Of a stretch of DNA of 64,000 nucleotides, positions 49,201 through 56,996 are shown piece by piece (the first letter of the stretch is position 1; the number at the start of each line of letters is the position of its first letter). Under the pieces are notes generated by a model. That model saw only the letters and a program-made list of their open reading frames with translations. It was not told the origin of the DNA and did no database searches. This DNA is from Wukongibacter sp050859025 (GTDB taxonomy: Bacteria; Bacillota; Clostridia; Peptostreptococcales; Caminicellaceae), in contig NZ_CP138200.1 in NCBI RefSeq assembly GCF_050859025.1, positions 806,001 through 870,000 on the forward strand, given 5' to 3'. Both the position numbers and the translations under genes were made by a program.

Positions 49201-50779
49201 ATCAATATTTAAGGAGATTCTTGGAATAGAGAAGGTAGGGGTAAAGGATGTTTTCTTTGAGATTGGAGGTGATTCCCTTAAGGCAATGCGTGTAACATCA
49301 ATGATGAGGGAAATGGGATATGAGCTTAATGTAAGAAATATATTGTTGGAATCTACACTTGAAAATATAGCTAAAACCGTTGAAGAAATTAGGGCTAATA
49401 AGGCTGATAAGCCTCAAGAAGAAAGAAATAAAAAGAGAGATATTTCTGTAGAAGATAAAGAACGATTAAAAGCTGAGAAGAAAAAAATTAAGTTGGAATT
49501 GTCTAAATACCATGAAAACGTAAAGAGATGCCATATAAAAAACACCTATGAGCCATTTGAATTTCAAAAGTATTTTTTAAGTATAAGAAATAACCTATGC
49601 CCTACTCATATAACGGTAAAGGGAACCTATAAAAAGAAAGATATTATCGGAGCATTAAACAAATTAATTGGAAAACATTCAGTACTTAGATCTTCATATG
49701 ATAATACTCACTTAATAGAATATGACAAAGGGGATGAATGGTACATACCATATATTGACTTGTGTGATACAAAGCTAGATATGGAAAGCTATGGTAAGCT
49801 CATCAATGATATATGCATGAGAGAGCTGGAATACAGAGAAGACCTATTAATAAATGAAGTTATTGTTATTAGAACATCGGAAGATTCATATCAAGTGTTC
49901 CTATTCGTTCAACATGCTTTATGGGATTTTATGTCAACAGAAATATTTGAGGAGCTATTTGAAGAAACATTGAATGCTAATGATAACCAAGGCTTAGATG
50001 AAGATATGTTTAGTGAATATGTATCGTTACTAAAAGAAGATATGTCATCAAAGGAAACAGAAATGTTAATGAGAGATCATAGTGTAGAGAGATATATAGA
50101 TGCACTTGAGGTATTTAGCTCTAGCATAGATGAAGGCAAAACAATGAACTCAGAATCAGCAGAATTAAAATTAGAAAGTGATGCAATGGACGTAGTTCGA
50201 TGTAATCCTATTTTATGGTCAGCCCATTTGTTGAAGAAGGGTTTATCTATAGAAAACGATAAGATTAAATCCATGAGAGATTTTCCTGTAAGCGTTTTAT
50301 ATCATGGAAGAGATGATACTAATAGTAAATTCTTGGGCTTATATGTAGTAATAGTACCATTAATCATGGATGAAGAGAATTTATCATGTGAAGATTTCGA
50401 TAAGGACAGTATCAATTTGATGAAAAATATAAGAAGCATGAAGGAAAATAGGATTATTAGTGAGTTGATTTTTAGATGCTTACCAGATAATATTCCAATA
50501 CCACCGTATATTAATTTTAAAGGAATATACCGTACAGAAATGCTTAAGGAAATAATGAGTAGTAATTTAGAGGTTAATGCGGTTTCTGTTAAAACCTTAG
50601 TTAGTGATAGTAAGTATTTAGGAATAGACTTATTGATGCTCGACAATCAAATACATGTTACATTTCCAACCTATACTCAGAAAAGAGAGGCACTGGAAGA
50701 TATGATGAAGGATATTAGAGATGAATTAAATAAAGGAAGGATAGTAACTACATATATAGATTCTAGTGAAGTTAGTTAG
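46235..50779 (+). CDS. Non-ribosomal peptide synthetase, C-A(Pro)-T with atypical terminal C domain
   Basis: 1,514 residues. C 10-450 begins SLTPMQEGMLYH and has HHIIMDGW, the type that accepts a D-configured donor and so matches the epimerase ending the previous protein. A 470-980 is intact (YTSGSSGKPKA, HNHYGPSETH, YRTGDLARW, NGKLNKRALP). Its pocket residues read DVQFIAHVVK, close to the Pro code DVQLIAHVVK. T near 1007 (FEIGGDSLKA). A charged linker leads to a C-like domain, 1083-1514, whose active-site motif is QHALWDF in place of HHxxxDG: the second His and the Asp remain, while the first His and the Gly are changed. There is no C-terminal thioesterase, so this domain may release or cyclise the chain, or add a partner presented by the AL-KR-T protein downstream. 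ATG 46235 follows AAAGGAGG. Confidence 0.94.
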   Translation: MKSKLNKKIEDIYSLTPMQEGMLYHRLIDGASTSNFSQSNITLRGEVNIDSVKEAIQLLADKYEILRTSIFHTKVTVPRQLVFRERGIEIIEKDILKGKSDIEESVKAKEIEEIKKNDIKRGFDLEKDSLLRITIIKTKEKEYYLIWSFHHIIMDGWCLSLIYRDFMKYYREIEGGYDRNAIKEIINQERENIVSYGQYIRWLEKQDKEEALNYFKKMLDEYEEVTEIPPLGQPSKTEEQVKEEILTLDSYLSERLREICTELGVTMSTIVEGAWAVVLQKYNNSQDVVFGRVVSGRNADILGIEQTVGLFVNTIPSRIRTDKETTCKELLKDLQKQNIESTKYEYCSLVEIQNETLQGHNLIKTLYVFENYYIDKGINQGIENIEMDFVDGREQTSYDISLSAFFVDKLNLKFLYNPGLFRQEEITTLLERLEKVLGQFVETPNKKVNEIEIFTESEQEMVLYKFNDTKSEYPEDNCVHELFEEQAAKTPKASALVFGDEKITYEELNTKANQLARRLRKEGIQPNDYVGVMIERSIEMIIGIYGVMKAGAAYVPIDPSYPRERIKLILEDCKPQMVLAGGDAIAILEGIGDKVKYIDIFDKDIYFGVGTNLEKVNSPKDNMYLIYTSGSSGKPKAVIQNHRTIVNLMLWQKTESKINLNSNILLSTTISFDVATQEIVSAFLCGGTAHLISDETKKDIGLITEYLEANNINVLFTTPSYFDILTSNKRCLNAILNRMTDVILAGEAFYLNNHVLQDNRKNNIRFHNHYGPSETHVVTNNIHEGSSNTLTIGKPIANTRIYILNENNLCGIGIPGELCIAGHGLSQGYLNQPELTKEKFVENPYIKGECIYRTGDLARWLTDGNIEYIGRIDEQVKIRGFRIELGEIENVIKKQSGILNAVVIVKKNEVGNKVLCGYIVSEEELDIDNLKENIRKELPDYMIPAFIMQVESIPVTKNGKLNKRALPEINIMTKRDFIAPRNEIEKALASIFKEILGIEKVGVKDVFFEIGGDSLKAMRVTSMMREMGYELNVRNILLESTLENIAKTVEEIRANKADKPQEERNKKRDISVEDKERLKAEKKKIKLELSKYHENVKRCHIKNTYEPFEFQKYFLSIRNNLCPTHITVKGTYKKKDIIGALNKLIGKHSVLRSSYDNTHLIEYDKGDEWYIPYIDLCDTKLDMESYGKLINDICMRELEYREDLLINEVIVIRTSEDSYQVFLFVQHALWDFMSTEIFEELFEETLNANDNQGLDEDMFSEYVSLLKEDMSSKETEMLMRDHSVERYIDALEVFSSSIDEGKTMNSESAELKLESDAMDVVRCNPILWSAHLLKKGLSIENDKIKSMRDFPVSVLYHGRDDTNSKFLGLYVVIVPLIMDEENLSCEDFDKDSINLMKNIRSMKENRIISELIFRCLPDNIPIPPYINFKGIYRTEMLKEIMSSNLEVNAVSVKTLVSDSKYLGIDLLMLDNQIHVTFPTYTQKREALEDMMKDIRDELNKGRIVTTYIDSSEVS

Positions 50780-50840
50780 AAAGGCAAATAATAGGAATAT
50801 AGAGAATTAGACATATGATTTTAAATATAAGAATATAAAA

Positions 50841-50885
50841 GCAATCTGAGAAGATTGAATGGATATAAGTCGCTTCTCGGATTGC
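50841..50885. repeat. Intergenic hairpin before second thioesterase
   Basis: GCAATCTGAGAAG (50841-50853) and CTTCTCGGATTGC (50873-50885) pair at 12 of 13 positions. No T-run. It lies in the 171-base gap between the synthetase and thioesterase genes. Confidence 0.5.
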
Positions 50886-50950
50886 AAGTAAAATTATCTA
50901 TCGATAACAATCAAATTAAAAAGATGCTTGAATCGGAATGGAGGCAAGTT

Positions 50951-51691
50951 ATGATAAAAAGTAGAGTTTTTGTTATACCATATGCAGGAGGAGCAGCTGC
51001 TACATTCAAACATTGGAGAGGGATGTTAGATAATTCCGTTGATCTACATGTAATCGAGCTAGCTGGGCACGGGAATAATATGGCAGTACCATTTTATAAT
51101 GATATGAAAGAAGCAATTGAAGATGTATACAATATAATTAAGGAAAAACAAAAAGATGATCTACCTTATTATATATTGGGTCACTGCTTAGGGGCAATTA
51201 TTGCCTTTGAAGTTTGTCATACTGTACGGGGAGAGAGAGAATTTAAAATGCCAGAGCATGTATTTATATCTGGACATGGTTCTCCAGATATAATAATAAA
51301 TCAAGATCCAATACACGATTTAGATGATGAAAACATTGTTAAAAAGCTTATAGAAAGAGGTGGGCTAGATGAAGAGATGTTAGACGAAGAGCTTTTAGAG
51401 CTATACCTGCCCTCTATTCGTTCAGATGCAAAAATATATGAGTTGTACCAATGTGAAATGAATAGGGAGCCTTTGAATCAAAAACTAACTATTTTATATG
51501 GTTTGAAGGATAAGGATACGCCTATAGAAAATGTTGAAAAATGGAAGGAATTCACGAATAAAGAGGTTAATATAAAAAGCTTCGACGGAGGTCATTATTT
51601 CATTAATGATAGCTGTGAGGAGGTAATAAGTGAATTAAACAAGGTAATAAGAAAAAATTCACGTAAGAAAAGGGTATATCTGGGATTATAG
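50951..51691 (+). CDS. Type II thioesterase with Cys nucleophile
   Basis: About 246 residues of the same family as 26861-27583: VFVIPYAGGAAATFKHW at the N-terminus, LYGLKDKDTP with the Asp and FDGGHYFIND with the His. The nucleophile elbow reads GHCLGA, so the usual Ser is Cys79. The frame is open further upstream (ATG 50855), but GGAGG six bases before ATG 50951 and the family N-terminus fix the start there. A Cys thioesterase can have altered acyl-enzyme chemistry and may favour aminolysis or ring closure over hydrolysis. Editing or release in the peptide pathway is inferred from its position between synthetase genes. Confidence 0.92.
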   Translation: MIKSRVFVIPYAGGAAATFKHWRGMLDNSVDLHVIELAGHGNNMAVPFYNDMKEAIEDVYNIIKEKQKDDLPYYILGHCLGAIIAFEVCHTVRGEREFKMPEHVFISGHGSPDIIINQDPIHDLDDENIVKKLIERGGLDEEMLDEELLELYLPSIRSDAKIYELYQCEMNREPLNQKLTILYGLKDKDTPIENVEKWKEFTNKEVNIKSFDGGHYFINDSCEEVISELNKVIRKNSRKKRVYLGL

Positions 51692-51742
51692 AATTAGAGT
51701 TTTTAATAGGATTTTCTACGGAGTATTATGCTTATATTAGAA

Positions 51743-51841
51743 CAAAGTCTTTTATAAAGATTCTCAAAGAAGACTTTGCCTATAACATAAGGGGAAATTA
51801 TAAAGCTATCCACAGTTTTGTAAGGTTTATAATTTCCTATG
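51743..51841. repeat. Two leader hairpins, the second of family D (copy 1)
   Basis: CAAAGTCTT / AAGACTTTG (51743-51751, 51770-51778), then CATAAGGGGAAATTATAAA / TTTATAATTTCCTATG (51786-51804, 51826-51841). Reversed, the second resembles 61654-61712, sharing CATAGGAAATTATAAA. It lies in the 176-base leader of the AL-KR-T gene. Confidence 0.6.
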
Positions 51842-51867
51842 TATTATAAAAAAGGGGGTATTTGGAC

Positions 51868-54800
51868 ATGGACAAGGATAGATCTAAATTTAGTATAATA
51901 TCTGATGAAAGTATAAGGAATGAATATTATAGGATTGATACTATAGAAATAGAACAAAAGTTATTAAGTTTTAAGGAAATAGAGCAGTGTGCTGTTGTAG
52001 AATATCAATATGATATGGACCACTATAGCTATGAGGTTGTGGCATATGTTGTATCAGAAGAGATACTGTTATTGGACAAAATATTGGATAAGCTAAACTT
52101 ACCAGCAAATATGATGCCCACTATTTTAATTCAGTTATCTTCATTTCCATTGAATAAGTATGGATTTATTGATAGAGAAATTTTAAGGAATGCAGATATC
52201 GATGATATATTTAAATTTAACTCAATGAAGCTAGAGCTAGAGAATGATAATAATATTAATGAGTTTTACATATTGGCAAAGGAAAGGCTTGAAGAGAATG
52301 AATATATCTATATAAATGATATTATGCCAAAGAAAAGAACATATGATGATAATGGTAAAAATGGCATAGGAAACGCTAATAAAGAGTTTGATAAAGATGT
52401 GGCAATGGCAATTGTAGATGGTGGAAAGCTAAATGAAGATATAGACAAAGGATTGACCTTATTAGATGTATTTAGAAATACCCTTGAGAACTGTGGAAAT
52501 GACGGAATACATTATTACGATGTTGAAGGTAATAGCTTTTTTCAAAGCTATAAGGAACTATCTATAATATCTAGCAGGATACTTGCAGGATTAAGAGAGA
52601 AGGGAATTAGACCAAAAGATAAGTTAATATTTCAATTTAGCCATTGTAGTGATTTTATTGAAATGTTTTGGGCATGTGTTTTAGGTGGGATAGTTCCAAT
52701 TCCCTTAAATCTTTCAAAAACACTAAACCCAGATAGTAATGAAGGTAAGCTATTACACAGCATTTATAATATTACAGACGGACCATTTATAGCTACGAGT
52801 GATGACATATATGATGAGTTTACAGATATGTGTAAAGCCTTAAGGGTGGATAATGAAAAAATTATTAATATCTTAGATATCAAAAACAACGAGGTAGCTA
52901 GTGATTATTATTATGCAGATCCAGATGATACAGCCATTATATTTTTTACATCGGGAAGTACGGGAATACCAAAGGGTGTTATTCAGACACATAGAGCAAT
53001 AATTCTAAGAGAACGTGGAGTAATACAATTAAATAAATTTGAGAAAGATGTATCGCTGAATTGGATGCCGTTAGAGCATGTAGGCGGTGTGTTAATGGCT
53101 CATATGCGATCCATGATACTAGGTAGTACTCAAGTTCAAGTTAGGACTGAGTACATATTAATTGATACCTTGAGATGGTTGGATCTAATTGATAAGCACA
53201 AGGTCAATTATACATGGTCGCCACATTTTGCCTATGCATTAATTAACGATAGAATTGAAAGTTCACCTAATCGAATTTGGAATTTATCAAGTATGAATTT
53301 TATGTTAAACGGTGGTGAAGCTATAAATTCTAAGAGTGGAAAAAAATTCATCAAGTTGTTACGAAAATTTGGACTGCCTGAATCGGCAATGCATCCAGCT
53401 TGGGGTATGTCAGAAACTTGCTCTGGTACTATTTATTCAGATAAATTTACCAGTGAAGATGAAACCGGTGTGCAAATAATAAAAAACATATCAGACGATG
53501 GAATGGTTAGCATGTCTAGTTTAAATAAAGATTCAATAATATTAACAGAAATAGGAGTTCCTATACCTGGTATAACTGTTAGAATTGTTGATACTAATAA
53601 TGAGATAGTGCAAGAAGATATGGTGGGCAGAGTGCAAGTTAAAGGAGAAGCTATAACAAATGGATATTATAAGAATGAAGAAATAAATCAGCAGGTTTTT
53701 ACTGAGGACGGATGGTTTGACACAGGAGATTTAGGTTTTATTCATAATGGAAGAGTTACACTTACGGGCAGGACAAAGGATATCATTATTATAAATGGAC
53801 TTAATTATAATAATGTTGAGATTGAAGCCATAATTGATGATATTAAAGAAGTAGATACATCATATACTGCAGTATGCTCTGTTAGAGAACCAGAGAGTAA
53901 TTCAGATAAAGTAGTTGTATTTTTTGTTCCCTTATCTGATGATATTGAACAAATATTAAGTATAAGAAAAAAAATAATTGAAAATGTTTCTGAAAAGATA
54001 GGGTTGAGTATTGACTACGTAGTTCCTGTAAGTCGTGCAGATATACCTAAAACAAGCATTGGGAAAATCCAAAGAACAAAATTGAGTAGGCTTTTTATGT
54101 TAGGTGAATATGAGAACATTATTAGAGAAATTGAACTGCGAATAGGTAGTGATAATACAGTTCCACAGTGGTTTGTAACAAAAAACTGGAGCAAATACGA
54201 GGAATTGTACACAGATGGTAGTATAGTAGATAGGGTGTACCTAGTATTTAAGGATCAAATAGGACTATGTAGCAATCTAATTGATAGGATGCGTAAGCAA
54301 AACATTAATGTAATAACTGTTGAATATAATAATTACTATAAAAAGGATGATGACGGTAACTATCTATTAGATTTTAGTATTTATAATCATTTTTTAGAAC
54401 TAAAAGAGGATCTGTATAAAAGAAACGTAAAACTTGACTGCATAATATACGCAGGTAGCTATACAAAGCATGTATCAACAATTGATGAATTTAATATGGC
54501 TCAACAATATGGATTCAATGGTTTACTGAATCTTGGAAAGCTATTATCCAATGAATCTGATGTAAAGATTAAACTTTTTACATTAACTAATCAGCTCAAC
54601 CATATTTTAAAGGACGAGATAACCAATTATTCAATGGGAAATATTGCTGGATTCATGAGATGCTTTGAAGTTGAAAACAATAATATAGAGTGCTCTCACA
54701 TAGATTTAGGCAATGATTCAATTGACAACAATTGTGAATGTATACTAAATGAATTAAAGAATAGTAAATTGCAAAGAGAAGTGGCATATCGTAAATCTGA

Positions 54801-56103
54801 TAGGTATATACTAGGTTTGAAGAAGATCAGAGCCTTAGAAGAAATTAAAGAAAAACAGAGATTTATCTCAGGAGGACTCTATGTTGTTACGGGAGGACTA
54901 GGAGGAATTGGTACAGAAATTAGTAAATATCTATTAAACTACTATAACGCAAAGCTCATTATTATTGGAAGAACGCCGATTATAGGAAGATATAATATGA
55001 CAGATGAGCTAAATGAAGATATCTCCCAAAATAGAAAAGTAAAAAACCTAAAAGCTCTTTTAAAATTATCTAGTGATGTAGTATATGAAGCTTGTAATGT
55101 AAGTGATGAAGCTGATTTAGCTGATATTATTGAAAAATATGAAGAGAGATTTAAGCAAAAGCTAAATGGTATAATCCATACAGCTGGAGAAGGGAACCTT
55201 AAGGAGCATTGGGAAAATGTAGATACTCGATGGATTAAAAATGTCTCTCAAAAAACCTTTGAAAATATGAATGATGCAAAAATATATGGCTCCTTAGCCC
55301 TATACAATATTGCAAATAAGAGACAAAATATAGATCTAATTCTTTGTTCATCTACCAACAGCTATTTCGGTTCTGCTACTTTTAGTGCATATTCCTCTGC
55401 CAATAGTTTTGTAGATTACTTAGTAGAACATGCGAAAAGTAAAGAGCAAGATAATATTCGCTGTTTTAATTTTAGTTCATGGGGAAATGTTGGTATGAGT
55501 GATGGAAGTAGCTTTGGTGCTCTTGGAAACAAAAAAGGACTCTTTGATATTTCAATTAAAAGGGGAATAGCATCTATAGAAATAGCTAATAGATTGGATT
55601 ATAATCAAGTTTTCATAGGGGTAGATATAACAAAGAGATTTACTAGTAAACACCTTATAGATAAAGAAAAGGTAAATATAGACTTTTATACTTATGTTTC
55701 AATGAATAACATTGAAGAAAGCCTAGAGACTATTGATGTGGTGAAAAATAATCCTAAAATACATTGGATTAAGTTAAATGAGATTCCAAAGAAAGATGAT
55801 GGAACTGTAAATATCGAACAATTATATGTGATTGAGGATGATTCAGCAGAGGCAGAAAATTTAGAGACAGAAACCGAGAAAAAATTAGCTGAAATTTGGT
55901 GTGATATTTTAAAAGTACAAGAAGTTTGTCCATCTGATGATTTCTTTCATTTAGGAGGACAATCATTAAAGGCTACTAAGTTAGCTAGAAGAATTAGAAA
56001 TGATTTTTCTATTCAGATCAAACTTAAAAAGATATTTGATATTTGTGTTTTAAGGGATCTTGCAATAGAGATAGATAGGTTACAAGAAGAAAAAGCTAGC
56101 TAG
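51868..56103 (+). CDS. Stand-alone AL-KR-T synthetase protein
   Basis: About 1,411 residues. The N-terminal 100 residues (CAVVEYQ, EVVAYVVSEE, LPANMMPTILIQLSSFPLNK, YGFIDREIL) look like the small C-terminal subdomain of an adenylation domain with its catalytic NGK-Lys replaced. Next are an acyl-ligase domain, about 200-770 (FTSGSTGIPKG near 360, WMPLEHVGGV, GMSETCSG), a ketoreductase 1000-1230 (VVTGGLGGIG, SAYSSANSF with the catalytic Tyr) and a carrier near 1359 (FHLGGQSLKA). It is a paralogue of the first 1,300 residues of the giant synthetase. TTG 51862 is possible; ATG 51868 fits AGGGGG better. It probably activates a keto acid, reduces it and presents a hydroxy acid, either to the terminal C domain upstream or to modules with dead A domains. 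The target is unknown. Confidence 0.93.
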   Translation: MDKDRSKFSIISDESIRNEYYRIDTIEIEQKLLSFKEIEQCAVVEYQYDMDHYSYEVVAYVVSEEILLLDKILDKLNLPANMMPTILIQLSSFPLNKYGFIDREILRNADIDDIFKFNSMKLELENDNNINEFYILAKERLEENEYIYINDIMPKKRTYDDNGKNGIGNANKEFDKDVAMAIVDGGKLNEDIDKGLTLLDVFRNTLENCGNDGIHYYDVEGNSFFQSYKELSIISSRILAGLREKGIRPKDKLIFQFSHCSDFIEMFWACVLGGIVPIPLNLSKTLNPDSNEGKLLHSIYNITDGPFIATSDDIYDEFTDMCKALRVDNEKIINILDIKNNEVASDYYYADPDDTAIIFFTSGSTGIPKGVIQTHRAIILRERGVIQLNKFEKDVSLNWMPLEHVGGVLMAHMRSMILGSTQVQVRTEYILIDTLRWLDLIDKHKVNYTWSPHFAYALINDRIESSPNRIWNLSSMNFMLNGGEAINSKSGKKFIKLLRKFGLPESAMHPAWGMSETCSGTIYSDKFTSEDETGVQIIKNISDDGMVSMSSLNKDSIILTEIGVPIPGITVRIVDTNNEIVQEDMVGRVQVKGEAITNGYYKNEEINQQVFTEDGWFDTGDLGFIHNGRVTLTGRTKDIIIINGLNYNNVEIEAIIDDIKEVDTSYTAVCSVREPESNSDKVVVFFVPLSDDIEQILSIRKKIIENVSEKIGLSIDYVVPVSRADIPKTSIGKIQRTKLSRLFMLGEYENIIREIELRIGSDNTVPQWFVTKNWSKYEELYTDGSIVDRVYLVFKDQIGLCSNLIDRMRKQNINVITVEYNNYYKKDDDGNYLLDFSIYNHFLELKEDLYKRNVKLDCIIYAGSYTKHVSTIDEFNMAQQYGFNGLLNLGKLLSNESDVKIKLFTLTNQLNHILKDEITNYSMGNIAGFMRCFEVENNNIECSHIDLGNDSIDNNCECILNELKNSKLQREVAYRKSDRYILGLKKIRALEEIKEKQRFISGGLYVVTGGLGGIGTEISKYLLNYYNAKLIIIGRTPIIGRYNMTDELNEDISQNRKVKNLKALLKLSSDVVYEACNVSDEADLADIIEKYEERFKQKLNGIIHTAGEGNLKEHWENVDTRWIKNVSQKTFENMNDAKIYGSLALYNIANKRQNIDLILCSSTNSYFGSATFSAYSSANSFVDYLVEHAKSKEQDNIRCFNFSSWGNVGMSDGSSFGALGNKKGLFDISIKRGIASIEIANRLDYNQVFIGVDITKRFTSKHLIDKEKVNIDFYTYVSMNNIEESLETIDVVKNNPKIHWIKLNEIPKKDDGTVNIEQLYVIEDDSAEAENLETETEKKLAEIWCDILKVQEVCPSDDFFHLGGQSLKATKLARRIRNDFSIQIKLKKIFDICVLRDLAIEIDRLQEEKAS

Positions 56104-56182
56104 ATTATATATAGTCTAGGATATTTGCAATTTATTTAAAAGTATTTAAAACCTAGTTAATATTTATCTTGCTTGTATTTTC

Positions 56183-56233
56183 AAGAATTCCCCTGATGAT
56201 TAAAAAGTTTTCCTATATGGGGGATTCTTTTTT
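56183..56233 (+). terminator. Intrinsic terminator of the peptide-synthetase operon
   Basis: AAGAATTCCCC / GGGGGATTCTT (from 56183, to 56229) followed by TTTTT. The remaining bases to 56500 are AT-rich and show nothing recognisable. Confidence 0.85.
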
Positions 56234-56500
56234 GTACTATATTTTATAATTTTAAGCTCATTTTTAAACTTATTATATTATACTAGGTTTCTCTTTGACT
56301 AAATTTTATATCGAAAAAAGTCAAAAAAGCTGTATTTTACGGGAAATATAACCATGAGAAAAGCTCATTCTAAGAAGAAAGTAAACATCTAAAGTTAAAA
56401 TGTAAATAAACTAGAAAAATAATGAGAAAAATCGAGTAAATAGAAGTCTTGTTTTAAAAATAGCTATAAATTAATGAAAATGATCAAATATAAAATAAAA

Positions 56501-56528
56501 TTGTTCTAAATGAGATTTGCGTTATAAT
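56501..56528 (+). promoter_or_regulatory. groESL promoter
   Basis: TTGTTC (56501-56506), 16-base spacer, TATAAT (56523-56528), placed directly before the CIRCE operator, as in other Gram-positive groESL operons. Confidence 0.75.
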
Positions 56529-56555
56529 TACTATTATTGTAAATTAGTATTGTGA

Positions 56556-56582
56556 TTAGCACTCGATGAAGGTGAGTGCTAA
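56556..56582 (+). promoter_or_regulatory. CIRCE operator (HrcA binding site)
   Basis: Perfect TTAGCACTC (56556-56564), 9-base spacer, GAGTGCTAA (56574-56582). This is the exact HrcA operator, so groESL is derepressed by heat shock. hrcA itself is not in the window. Confidence 0.97.
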
Positions 56583-56634
56583 TAATTTGGTTAGTAAATA
56601 CATTTAAATAAAAAATAAACGAGGAGGTTTTACA

Positions 56635-56919
56635 ATGAATATCAAACCACTAGGTGACAGAGTTGTTATCAAAAAAGTAGAAGCTGAAGAAAAAACTAAA
56701 AGCGGAATCGTTTTACCAAGCCAAGCTAAGGAACAACCACAAATGGCTGAAATAGTTGCAGTGGGACCAGGTGGAATGGTTGATGGTAAAGAAGTTAAAA
56801 TGGAAGTTAAAGTAGGAGATAAGGTTATATTCTCAAAATATGCAGGTACAGAAATTAAGTATGATGGTGAAGAGTATACGATTTTAAGACAAAATGATTT
56901 ATTAGCAGTAGTAGAATAA
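56635..56919 (+). CDS. groES: Co-chaperonin GroES
   Basis: 94 residues of standard length: MNIKPLGDRVVIKKVEAEEK, the mobile loop KTKSGIVLPSQAKEQPQ that contacts GroEL, and KYAGTEIKYDGEEYTILRQ. ATG 56635 follows GAGGAGG. It is the cytoplasmic lid of the GroEL folding chamber, first gene of the CIRCE-controlled operon, 77 bases before groEL. Confidence 0.98.
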   Translation: MNIKPLGDRVVIKKVEAEEKTKSGIVLPSQAKEQPQMAEIVAVGPGGMVDGKEVKMEVKVGDKVIFSKYAGTEIKYDGEEYTILRQNDLLAVVE

Positions 56920-56996
56920 AGTAATGACATTTTAAAGATTAATAAATTTTAAAGAGTCATGACCCTAATTAAAAATCTTTGAAGGAGGTATACATA

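Noticed and set aside
51743..51841. Intrinsic terminator between the second thioesterase and the AL-KR-T gene
   Set aside because: Strong stems but no T-run behind them; the second stem belongs to a repeat family, so read-through within the cluster is expected.
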